NCBI GenBank assembly: GCA_934845495.1
Contig: CAKWRB010000011.1
Span: 1-16,034 of the forward strand
Length of the DNA: 16,034 bases
Reading direction: 5' to 3'
DNA from: an uncultured bacterium
GTDB lineage: Bacteria; Bacillota; Clostridia; Oscillospirales; Ruminococcaceae
In this document: positions 6,932 to 13,298 of the stretch, one piece after another
Layout of the letters: each line of letters opens with the position of its first letter
How positions within the stretch are numbered: position 1 is the stretch's first letter
Translations under genes and position numbers: made by a program
Notes under the pieces: model-generated
The model's input: the letters and a program-made list of their open reading frames with translations, nothing else
What the model was told of the DNA's origin: nothing
The model's database searches: none

Positions 6932-6946
6932 AAATTCCGGGAATTT
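6932..6946. repeat. 15-bp palindrome upstream of the transporter pair
   Basis: AAATTCC and GGAATTT flank a single G, forming a perfect inverted repeat about 90 nt before the first TauE/SafE half gene. It could be a regulator site, but I recognise no known operator and the nearby -10/-35 candidates are weak. Confidence 0.3.
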
Positions 6947-7038
6947 CTTCCTCCGGCAAAAGTGTTGCATAGAATCAGCTCTGCCGGTGAAACTACGGCT
7001 GAGGGAAAAATTTCAGCGCAGAAAGGCGGCGATCCCCG

Positions 7039-7398
7039 ATGAAACTCTCTCCGAAGGCACTGGGGCGGCTGGGCGGCGGCATCACCGGCCTACTCAACGG
7101 GCTGTTCGGCTCCGGGGGCGGCATGGTGGCGGTGCCGCTGTTGGAACACAGCGGTCTGGAACCTGCCAAGGCCCATGCCACCTCCATTGCAGTGATCCTG
7201 CCCCTCACCGCACTCAGCGCCGGGAGCTACCTGTTCTCCGGCTCGGTGGATCTGTCCGAAGCCCTGCCCTACCTCCTTGGCGGGCTGCCAGGGTGCTGGG
7301 TGGGCAGCCGGCTCCTGGGCAAACTCTCCTCCACCGCCCTGAGCCGTCTCTTTGGGGTGCTGATCCTCTTTGCCGCAGGAAGGATGTGGCTGTCATAG
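7039..7398 (+). CDS. TauE/SafE (TSUP) family permease, first half-size subunit
   Basis: This 119-residue membrane protein has four hydrophobic stretches (about 10-30, 46-66, 70-90 and 98-116), half the length of a usual TauE/SafE (DUF81) permease of about 250 residues. Its first helix carries the family repeat signature, GGGITGLLNGLFGSGGGM, followed by a VPLLEHSGL segment. TSUP proteins are implicated in export of sulfite, sulfoacetate and related organic sulfur anions; the substrate here is unknown. The ATG is preceded by AAAGGCGG. The gene overlaps the second half gene by 13 nt in another frame. This may be a natural two-gene transporter, which I recall for related clostridia, or a broken single gene. 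Each half carrying its own repeat motif and start signal favours the former. Confidence 0.82.
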   Translation: MKLSPKALGRLGGGITGLLNGLFGSGGGMVAVPLLEHSGLEPAKAHATSIAVILPLTALSAGSYLFSGSVDLSEALPYLLGGLPGCWVGSRLLGKLSSTALSRLFGVLILFAAGRMWLS

Positions 7399-7778
7399 AC
7401 TGGATCGCGATCCTGGCCGGATTTGGCTCGGCCGTGCTGGCCTCCATGGGGATGGGCGGCGGCAGCATCCTGATCCTCTACCTCACCCTGATGGCCGGGG
7501 TGCCCCAACGGGAGGCCCAGGGCATGAACCTGCTGTTCTTCCTGCCCATCGGTGCCGCCTCGCTCTGGCTGCACTGGCGGCAGGGCCGGGTGGACAAAAC
7601 CGCCGTGCGGCAGTTCCTTCCCACCGGGCTGCTGGGGGCAGCGCTGGGCACCGGGCTGGCCATGCTGGCCGACGAGAGCCTGCTCCGCCGGGGATTTGCT
7701 GTGTTTCTGCTGCTCATCGGGCTACGGCAGCTCTTCCCCGGAACATCAATAAAAAAGAAAACCGGGTCGGGGGAATAA
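7386..7778 (+). CDS. TauE/SafE (TSUP) family permease, second half-size subunit
   Basis: This 130-residue protein has four hydrophobic segments and the second copy of the TSUP repeat: AGFGSAVLASMGMGGGSILI at residues 11-30, then a GMNLLFFLPIGAASL helix, a basic loop RQGRVDKTAVR and a Lys-rich C-terminal tail. I chose the GTG at 7386, with AGGAAGGA just upstream inside the end of the first half gene; the next in-frame starts would cut into the first helix. The two genes overlap by 13 nt, so translation is probably coupled and the products likely pair to form one full transporter. The loop between the second and third helices is basic here but acidic in the first half, a weak hint of opposite membrane orientation. 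Confidence 0.82.
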   Translation: MAVIDWIAILAGFGSAVLASMGMGGGSILILYLTLMAGVPQREAQGMNLLFFLPIGAASLWLHWRQGRVDKTAVRQFLPTGLLGAALGTGLAMLADESLLRRGFAVFLLLIGLRQLFPGTSIKKKTGSGE

Positions 7779-7819
7779 CTCCTGCCGGCCTGTCCAAACT
7801 AGAACCGGAGGTGCAGAAT

Positions 7820-8557
7820 ATGATGCATGATAACAAATCCCCTGTACAGAAATTCCTGGAGGGCAAAGGCTTTTACATCGCCCTGGCCCTCTGCGTGGCA
7901 GGCACTGGAACAGCGGCCTGGCTGGCGGTGAACCGCACCATAGATAACATCGACGAACAGAACCAGCAGATCCTGGAATCTCGGCCCCAGCCCGAGGATT
8001 TTACCGAGCCCGGAGAGGTGGACGCCCAGCAGAACGGGGTGAACATCTCCTCCGGCGGGGCGGATTCCTCCTCCGGTGCCTCGTCCTCGCAGCAGCCTGC
8101 CGCACAGCCCAGCAGCGGATCCGCCTCATCGGTGCCGCAGAACGAGCCGGCACTGCAGTTCTCGCTGCCCGTAGCCGGTAAAAAGATCTGCCCCTATTCC
8201 GGCGGCAAACTGGTAAAGGACGCCACCCTGGGCGAATGGCGCACCCATGACGGACTGGATCTGGGCGCTGCCAAGGGCACCCCGATCTATGCCGCCGGGC
8301 GGGGCACAGTAGCCTCGGTCAAGGAGGACGGCCTGTGGGGAACGGTGGTATCCATCGACCACCCCAACGGCCTCACCACCGTCTACTGCGGCATTGCCGA
8401 TGTCACCGTCCATGAAGGGGACGAAGTGGCCGACCGGGAGCAGATCGGCGCAGTGGGCAAGATCCCCTGCGAGCTTGCCCTGGAGGACCACCTGCACTTC
8501 GCCGTAAAAAAGGGCGAAAAATGGGTGGACCCGCTGGCCTCGCTGGGGCTGGCCTGA
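7820..8557 (+). CDS. M23 family metallopeptidase, SpoIIQ-like, membrane anchored
   Basis: This 245-residue protein has a short cytoplasmic N-terminus, one transmembrane helix (about 18-38), a Ser/Gln/Pro-rich linker (about 55-110) and a C-terminal LytM/M23 domain (about 115-240). Zinc-site residues appear intact: His143 and Asp147 in THDGLDLG, and HLH at 224-226; the core GTPIYAAGRGTV is typical. The layout matches SpoIIQ, the forespore membrane partner of SpoIIIAH, and clostridial SpoIIQ usually keeps the metal site that Bacillus subtilis lost. A general cell-wall endopeptidase is the alternative, so no symbol is assigned. The start at ATG 7820 is supported by GGAGG 8 nt upstream; a second ATG follows immediately. 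It lies 41 nt after the transporter pair, and a bidirectional terminator follows. Confidence 0.88.
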   Translation: MMHDNKSPVQKFLEGKGFYIALALCVAGTGTAAWLAVNRTIDNIDEQNQQILESRPQPEDFTEPGEVDAQQNGVNISSGGADSSSGASSSQQPAAQPSSGSASSVPQNEPALQFSLPVAGKKICPYSGGKLVKDATLGEWRTHDGLDLGAAKGTPIYAAGRGTVASVKEDGLWGTVVSIDHPNGLTTVYCGIADVTVHEGDEVADREQIGAVGKIPCELALEDHLHFAVKKGEKWVDPLASLGLA

Positions 8558-8562
8558 CCCAT

Positions 8563-8604
8563 AAAAAAGGAACCCGGAAGAAAACTTCCGGGTTCCTCTT
8601 TTTT
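8563..8604. terminator. Bidirectional terminator between the M23 gene and the small lipoprotein gene
   Basis: A perfect 12-bp stem GGAACCCGGAAG / CTTCCGGGTTCC with an AAAA loop is flanked by an A run on the left and TCTTTTTT on the right. It lies between convergent genes and serves both strands. Confidence 0.94.
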
Positions 8605-8630
8605 AAGCCAATGGCTGATGTACGCTTCCG

Positions 8631-8906
8631 TTATTCTTCGGGGGTCACCTTATCGGAAGAAACCTCTTCCTCCGGCTCATCTTCCGCACCCGTGGGAGGC
8701 TGGGAGATATTCTCATCCAGATCGCCGGAAGCCTCGGCCTCCGAGCTGGATTCCTCTTCCGAGCTGCTCTCCTCCGAGCTGGACTGCTCGACCTGGCTGC
8801 TGGACTGTTCCGGAGCGGACGAAGAATTATTCTGAGTATTGTTGGAGCATGCTGTTACAGCCAGAGCCACCATAAGAGCCATTGCTATAATCGCGAACTT
8901 TTTCAT
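8631..8906 (-). CDS. Small Ser/Glu-rich lipoprotein of unknown function
   Basis: This 91-residue predicted lipoprotein begins with a basic N-terminus and hydrophobic core, then a lipobox ending LAVTAC with the lipidated Cys at residue 20. The mature part is low-complexity: runs of Ser, then alternating Ser and Glu blocks, then an acidic Pro/Glu/Asp tail. It is probably disordered and tethered to the outer face of the membrane. No enzymatic domain is visible and I do not recognise a family. The ATG at 8906 is chosen because AGGAGGTAACAGT sits directly upstream and the signal peptide begins there; upstream in-frame codons would add an atypical extension. It has its own promoter at the 3' end of the dus gene. 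Confidence 0.85.
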   Translation of the reverse strand: MKKFAIIAMALMVALAVTACSNNTQNNSSSAPEQSSSQVEQSSSEESSSEEESSSEAEASGDLDENISQPPTGAEDEPEEEVSSDKVTPEE

Positions 8907-8965
8907 ACTGTTACCTCCTGTTATCTGCGAGAGATTCCTTCTCCGCATCTTTATTGTCGCCGATA

Positions 8966-8995
8966 ATTATAGAATCCAGTTATGCAAACTGTTAA
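8966..8995 (-). promoter_or_regulatory. Sigma-A promoter of the small lipoprotein gene
   Basis: On the minus strand TTAACA (8990-8995) is followed after 18 nt by a perfect TATAAT (8966-8971). The predicted start is about 50 nt before the lipoprotein ATG and just past the dus stop. Confidence 0.78.
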
Positions 8996-8999
8996 AAAA

Positions 9000-9971
9000 C
9001 TATGAATTTTCGACAGTGTTTATCAGCTCATCTGCCAGAGACCGAAGCTCGTCCAGGGTGCTGACCATGCTGCTGCGCCGCCGGAAATCCGAGGCACCCC
9101 GCACCCCTTTCATATAGGCAAAGCAGTGCCGGCGCATCTCCCGCATAGCGGTGTATTCCCCCTTGTAGCGGCAGGCCAGTTCAGCGTGGTCCAGCATCAC
9201 GGCCATGCGCCCCTGCAGGGGCGGGTCGGGCAGCAGGGTGCCGTTCTCCAGGTAGGCTTCGATCTGCCCGAACACCCAGGGGCGCCCCAGCGCAGCACGG
9301 CCCACCATCACCAGATCACAGCCGGACTGCTCGTAGAGGGCGGCAGCGCTCAGGGCATCGGTGACATCGCCGTTGCCCACCACTGGCACCGACACTGCCT
9401 CCTTCACCTGGCGGATGATGTCCCAGTCCGCAGTGGGCTGGTACATCTGTTCCCGGGTGCGTCCATGCACTGTCAGGGCGGCAGCACCGGCCTGCTCGCA
9501 GATCTGCGCAAACTCCACGGCGTTCACATGGTCCTTATCCCAGCCCTTGCGGAACTTCACCGTCACCGGGCAGTCCACGGCGGCCACCACCGCCCGGACG
9601 ATCTCCCCTGCCAGCTCCGGGCGCTTCATCAGGGCGCTACCGCTGCCGCTTCCGGCGATCTTGGGGGCAGGGCAGCCCATATTGATGTCGATCCAGTCCG
9701 GGTTCCAGGCCAGCGCCTTTTTTGCGGCTGCCGCCACCAGCTCCGGGTCGTCCCCGAAGAGCTGGACGGCGCCGGGGCGCTCGGCTTCGCCCAGGCAGAG
9801 CAGTTCCTCGCTCTTGCGGTCGCTGTAAATCAGCCCCTTGGCACTGGTCATCTCTCCGACGGAGCAGACCGATCCGTACCGGCGGCAGATCTCCCGGAAT
9901 GCCCGGTCGCCCACCCCGGCCATGGGGGCCAGTGCAGCCGCCCGGGGCAATGTGATGTTCCCGATCTTCAA
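9000..9971 (-). CDS. tRNA-dihydrouridine synthase (DusB-type)
   Basis: This 323-residue FMN-dependent enzyme reduces specific uridines to dihydrouridine in tRNA. Landmarks are the N-terminal LAPMAGVGDRAFR (usually APMAGVTD), the GEMTSAKGL segment, the active-site loop INMGCPAPKI with the general-acid Cys100, VKFRKGWD, VHGRTREQMY, GNGDV, the phosphate-binding VMVGRAALGRPWVF, and a C-terminal helical domain rich in Arg (MREMRRHCFAYMKG). I chose a TTG start at 9971 because MKIGNITLP is the family N-terminus and GGAGAGGAG lies upstream. A frame-extending ATG at 10046 has no family support and would put low-complexity residues ahead of the barrel. Length fits DusB. The gene is divergent from polA, with about 260 nt between them. 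Confidence 0.94.
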   Translation of the reverse strand: MKIGNITLPRAAALAPMAGVGDRAFREICRRYGSVCSVGEMTSAKGLIYSDRKSEELLCLGEAERPGAVQLFGDDPELVAAAAKKALAWNPDWIDINMGCPAPKIAGSGSGSALMKRPELAGEIVRAVVAAVDCPVTVKFRKGWDKDHVNAVEFAQICEQAGAAALTVHGRTREQMYQPTADWDIIRQVKEAVSVPVVGNGDVTDALSAAALYEQSGCDLVMVGRAALGRPWVFGQIEAYLENGTLLPDPPLQGRMAVMLDHAELACRYKGEYTAMREMRRHCFAYMKGVRGASDFRRRSSMVSTLDELRSLADELINTVENS

Positions 9972-9992
9972 GTTTCCGTTTCTCCTCTCCGG

Positions 9993-10021
9993 CAGGACAG
10001 GCAAGGCCCGTCCTGTTTTTT
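9993..10021 (+). terminator. Plus-strand terminator between dus and polA
   Basis: CAGGAC and GTCCTG pair, with an inner GGC/GCC, followed by six T's on the plus strand. No plus-strand gene lies upstream as far back as the terminator at 8604, so it would stop only transcripts antisense to dus. Read on the minus strand it is a hairpin in the dus leader with no T-run. Confidence 0.6.
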
Positions 10022-10061
10022 CTTTCTCCTGCGGCAAAAGGTGCAAATCTGCCGCTGTTTA

Positions 10062-10070
10062 TGCTATAAT
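10062..10070 (+). promoter_or_regulatory. Extended -10 promoter for the polA transcript
   Basis: TGC directly precedes a perfect TATAAT at 10065-10070, an extended -10 element. No good -35 is present (TGCAAA at 17-nt spacing). The predicted start near 10077 gives a leader of about 158 nt before polA. Confidence 0.65.
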
Positions 10071-10076
10071 AACCTC

Positions 10077-10234
10077 ATCAGGATCGCCTGCTTCTCCTGC
10101 AATGCGCCGCCCGGGTATCCCGGAATAGCCACTCCAGAGGCAGTGCTTCCCTGCTCTGTTTTTATCTGTCCACCCCTGCCCAAACCGGCAGGGGTACAGG
10201 TTATTATACCATTACGCGAAAGGATTTTACAAGT
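10077..10234 (+). promoter_or_regulatory. Structured polA leader with three hairpins
   Basis: The leader holds a CCGGG-TAT-CCCGG hairpin (10111-10123), a terminator-like hairpin with T-run (10135-10163), and a perfect 9-bp ACCCCTGCC/GGCAGGGGT hairpin (10172-10195). The ribosome binding site AAAGGA follows. GCAGGG of the last hairpin is also complementary to CCCTGC in the 3' arm of the terminator-like hairpin, so alternative folds can be drawn. I recognise no riboswitch family. Confidence 0.4.
10135..10163 (+). terminator. Terminator-like hairpin inside the polA leader
   Basis: CAGAGGCAG pairs with CTGCTCTG (8 bp, one bulged G) around a 7-nt loop, followed by TTTTTATC. It lies about 60 nt after the predicted start and 72 nt before the polA ATG. 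Confidence 0.6.
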
Positions 10235-12826
10235 ATGAAGCTGCTTGCCATCGATTCCAACAGTATTCTCAACCGGGCCTACTACGGTGTGCGTCCGCTT
10301 ACCACCAAGGATGGAATCTACACCAACGGCATCTACGGGTTCCTCACCATCCTGCTTCGGATCTGCGAGGAGACCACTCCCGATGCGATCGCCTTTGCCT
10401 TTGACCTCAAAAGCCCCACCTTCCGGCACAAGCTCTACACCGGGTACAAGGCCGGCCGCCACGGTATGCCGGACGAACTGGCCATGCAGCTGCCCTACCT
10501 CAAGGAGCTGCTGAACAAGCTGGGCTACCCGGTGGTGACCTGTGAGGGGTACGAGGCCGACGATATTCTGGGCACCCTGGCCCGCCTGTGCGAAGACACC
10601 GGCAACGAGTGCATCATCGCCACCGGTGACCGGGACAGCCTGCAGCTGGTGAGCGATGCCACCACCGTGCGGCTGGCCACCACCAAAATGGGCCGCCCGG
10701 AGAGCACCTTCTATGGCGTGGAGGAGATCCGGGAAAAGTACGGTGTCACCCCCCGGGAACTGATCCAGGTCAAGGCATTGATGGGCGACAGCTCGGACAA
10801 TATCCCCGGTGTGGCCGGCATCGGTGAAAAGACCGCCCTGGCGCTGATCAGCCGGTTCCACACGGTGGACGAGGTCTACGCCAGCCTGGAGGACCCCGCT
10901 ATCAAGCCCGGTGTACGAAAGAAGCTGGAAGCCGGTGCGGAGTCCTGCCGCCTGAGCCTGACCCTGGCGGAGATCGACCGCAATGCCCCCATTGACCCGG
11001 AGCTGGACCACTATATCCCCAGCCCCCGGGACACCGCCGGCTGCTCCCGGCTGATGACCGAGCTGGAGCTGTTCAGCCTGATGAAGCGGATGGAGATCCC
11101 TGCCCTCACCGAGCTGGAAACCGCCGGTGAACCGGCTCCGGAGGCGGAACCCACCCCCGCCCTGCGGCTGATCCCAGCCTCGGCCGAAGCTGCCGACCGG
11201 CTGCTGGGCTGTGAAACACCCCATCTCCTGGCCCGGTACGAGGGCGATGCCCTCACTGCGCTGGCGCTCAGCAGCGGCAAGGAACTGCTGCTCTGCCAGG
11301 CAGGGGAGCCGGGCTTTGACGTCGTCTCCGCTGCCCTCTATGGTCGTAAGGGGCTCATCACCCGGGATTCCAAGCAGCTGTACCGCCACTGCATGGCCGG
11401 GCAGCACACACTTCCCCAGGTGCGGCTGGACTGCGAGCTGGCAGCCTATCTGCTGCGCCCCACCGCCAGCGATTACTCCACCGAACGGCTGGCTGCCGAA
11501 TACTCGGTGCTGCCCCTCCCCTGTGAAAGCGAGGACCCCCTGGCCCAGGAGATGGCCTGCCTGATCCCGCTGGCCCGGGTGCTGGAGGAGAAGATCACCC
11601 AGCAGGAGCAGCAATGGCTGCTCACCGAGGTGGAACAGCCGCTGGCCGAGGTGCTGGCCTCGATGGAGCTGATCGGCTTCTCGCTGGACACCGATGGCCT
11701 CACCACCTATGGGCAGGAGCTGGAATCCCAGCTCACCGCCCGGGCAGAGGAAATCTACGAGCTGGCCGGCGGACAGTTCAACATCAACTCCCCTATGCAG
11801 CTGGGCAATGTGCTGTTTGAAAAACTGGGCCTGCCCCACGGCAAAAAGACCCAGCGGGGCTACTCTACCAATGCCGATGTGCTGGAATCCCTCCGGGACA
11901 AGCACCCCATCATCGACTGCATTCTGGACTACCGTAAGCTGGCCAAGCTCAAAAACACCTATGTGGATGGCCTGCTCAAGGTGGTGGGAGCGGACGGCCG
12001 GGTACACAGCATCTTCAAACAGACCGAAACCCGCACTGGGCGCATCAGCTCCGCCGAGCCCAACCTGCAGAATATCCCGGTGCGCACCGATGAGGGCAGT
12101 GTGTTCCGCAAGTTCTTCTTTGCCGCCGGAGACCACACCCTGGTGGATGCCGACTACTCCCAGATCGAGCTTCGGGTGCTGGCCCACATCGCCCGGGACG
12201 AGAACATGATCGAGGGCTTCCGTTCGGGTGCGGATATCCACACCCAGACCGCCGCCCAGGTGTTCGGTATGCCGCCGGACTATGTCACCAGTCAGATGCG
12301 CAGCCGGGCCAAGGCGGTCAACTTCGGCATTGTATACGGCATCGGCGCCTACTCCCTCTCCAGGGACATCGGTGTCACCGTCGCCGAAGCCAACGATTAC
12401 ATCAACGGCTACCTGCGCACCTACCACGGTGTGCGCCAGTACATGGAGGATACCAAGCAGTTTGCCAAGGAGAACGGCTATGTCAAGACGATGTTCGGCC
12501 GCCGCCGAGACCTGCCCGAAATGAGTGCCACCAACCGGGTCACCAAGGCCTTTGGCGAACGGGTGGCCATGAACACCCCCATTCAGGGCACTGCTGCTGA
12601 CATCATCAAGATCGCCATGGTGCGGGTATACCGCCGCCTGCAGGCCGAGGGGCTCAAATCCCGGCTGATCCTGCAGGTCCACGATGAACTGATCGTGGAG
12701 ACCACCCCGGACGAGATCGACGCCGTCAAGATACTGCTGCAGCAGGAGATGTCCGGCGCCGCCGAGCTGTCGGTGCCGCTGGTGGTGGATGTCGGTGTGG
12801 GGCGGACCTGGTACGAGGCGAAGTGA
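10235..12826 (+). CDS. polA: DNA polymerase I (5' nuclease and polymerase active, proofreading domain degenerate)
   Basis: This full-length 863-residue PolA fills gaps and removes RNA primers during replication and repair. The 5' nuclease domain (about 1-290) keeps the acidic motifs AIDSNS, FAFDLKSPTFRH, YEADDILG, TGDRDSLQL and ALMGDSSDNIPG. The middle exonuclease-like domain (about 300-470) lacks recognisable metal-binding acidic motifs: the DxE position falls in a divergent GDALTALALSS stretch and the later motifs are not preserved. Proofreading is therefore probably absent, as in other Gram-positive PolA proteins. The polymerase domain has motif A VDADYSQIELRV (Asp640), the O-helix RAKAVNFGIVYG and motif C VHDELIVE (Asp817-Glu818). 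The ATG follows AAAGGA. It heads a tight run with rimI and tsaD. Confidence 0.97.
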   Translation: MKLLAIDSNSILNRAYYGVRPLTTKDGIYTNGIYGFLTILLRICEETTPDAIAFAFDLKSPTFRHKLYTGYKAGRHGMPDELAMQLPYLKELLNKLGYPVVTCEGYEADDILGTLARLCEDTGNECIIATGDRDSLQLVSDATTVRLATTKMGRPESTFYGVEEIREKYGVTPRELIQVKALMGDSSDNIPGVAGIGEKTALALISRFHTVDEVYASLEDPAIKPGVRKKLEAGAESCRLSLTLAEIDRNAPIDPELDHYIPSPRDTAGCSRLMTELELFSLMKRMEIPALTELETAGEPAPEAEPTPALRLIPASAEAADRLLGCETPHLLARYEGDALTALALSSGKELLLCQAGEPGFDVVSAALYGRKGLITRDSKQLYRHCMAGQHTLPQVRLDCELAAYLLRPTASDYSTERLAAEYSVLPLPCESEDPLAQEMACLIPLARVLEEKITQQEQQWLLTEVEQPLAEVLASMELIGFSLDTDGLTTYGQELESQLTARAEEIYELAGGQFNINSPMQLGNVLFEKLGLPHGKKTQRGYSTNADVLESLRDKHPIIDCILDYRKLAKLKNTYVDGLLKVVGADGRVHSIFKQTETRTGRISSAEPNLQNIPVRTDEGSVFRKFFFAAGDHTLVDADYSQIELRVLAHIARDENMIEGFRSGADIHTQTAAQVFGMPPDYVTSQMRSRAKAVNFGIVYGIGAYSLSRDIGVTVAEANDYINGYLRTYHGVRQYMEDTKQFAKENGYVKTMFGRRRDLPEMSATNRVTKAFGERVAMNTPIQGTAADIIKIAMVRVYRRLQAEGLKSRLILQVHDELIVETTPDEIDAVKILLQQEMSGAAELSVPLVVDVGVGRTWYEAK

Positions 12827-12827
12827 G

Positions 12828-13283
12828 ATGAATGAGATAAAACTCCTCCCCATGAACGAAGCCTATGCCCCCGGCGCTGCCCGACTGGATCAGATCACCT
12901 TCCCCGGAGAGGCCTGGAGCGAGGCCGCCTTCCTTCGGGAGGCGCGGACCCCCTCCTCCTTCTATGTGGTGGCTGTGCAGGACGAAGAAGTCGTCGGCTT
13001 CGCCGGGCTTCAGCAGGTGCTGGACGAGGGATATATCACCAACATTGCGGTGGCGGAGTCCTGCCGCCGGCAGGGGCTGGGACGGGCGATGCTCTCTGCC
13101 CTGGTGGATCACTGCCGGGAAAACGGAGCTGCCTTTCTCACCCTGGAAGTGCGGCAGTCCAATGCCGCTGCCATTTCGCTCTATGAATCCATGGGCTTTC
13201 TTCCCGAAGGGCTGCGGAAAAACTTCTACCGCCAGCCCACCGAAGATGCCATTCTGATGACCAAACGGGATCTCTCCCGGTGA
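12828..13283 (+). CDS. rimI: Ribosomal-protein-alanine N-acetyltransferase RimI
   Basis: This 151-residue GNAT protein is of RimI length and sequence. The acetyl-CoA loop is CRRQGLGRAML at 79-89, followed by TLEVRQSNAAAISLYESMGF (about 105-124) and the RimI-type RKNFYRQPTEDAILM near the C-terminus. RimI acetylates the N-terminal residue of ribosomal protein bS18 and related substrates; it is conserved next to the t6A genes though not required for t6A. The ATG starts one base after the polA stop, so translation is likely coupled, and a GAGG lies about 10 nt upstream inside polA. In-frame upstream starts exist inside polA but have no family support. tsaD begins 15 nt downstream. Confidence 0.94.
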   Translation: MNEIKLLPMNEAYAPGAARLDQITFPGEAWSEAAFLREARTPSSFYVVAVQDEEVVGFAGLQQVLDEGYITNIAVAESCRRQGLGRAMLSALVDHCRENGAAFLTLEVRQSNAAAISLYESMGFLPEGLRKNFYRQPTEDAILMTKRDLSR

Positions 13284-13298
13284 AAGAGGTGGAATTGT

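Noticed and set aside
6987..7398. Reading the second transporter frame back to 6987 as one 263-residue protein
   Set aside because: The sequence before 7386 in that frame is Arg/His-rich and not membrane-like, while the other frame encodes the expected helices there.
10064..12853. A 929-codon open frame on the minus strand opposite polA
   Set aside because: It is a shadow of GC-rich codon usage. Its translation is Gly/Gln/His-rich with no domain, and polA on the other strand is unequivocal.
12001..13000. CRISPR arrays, insertion sequences or tRNA genes anywhere in the window
   Set aside because: Reading through the window I saw no regularly spaced direct repeats, no transposase-like protein, no terminal inverted repeats with target duplications, and no cloverleaf with a T-loop GGTTCGAATCC-type signature.
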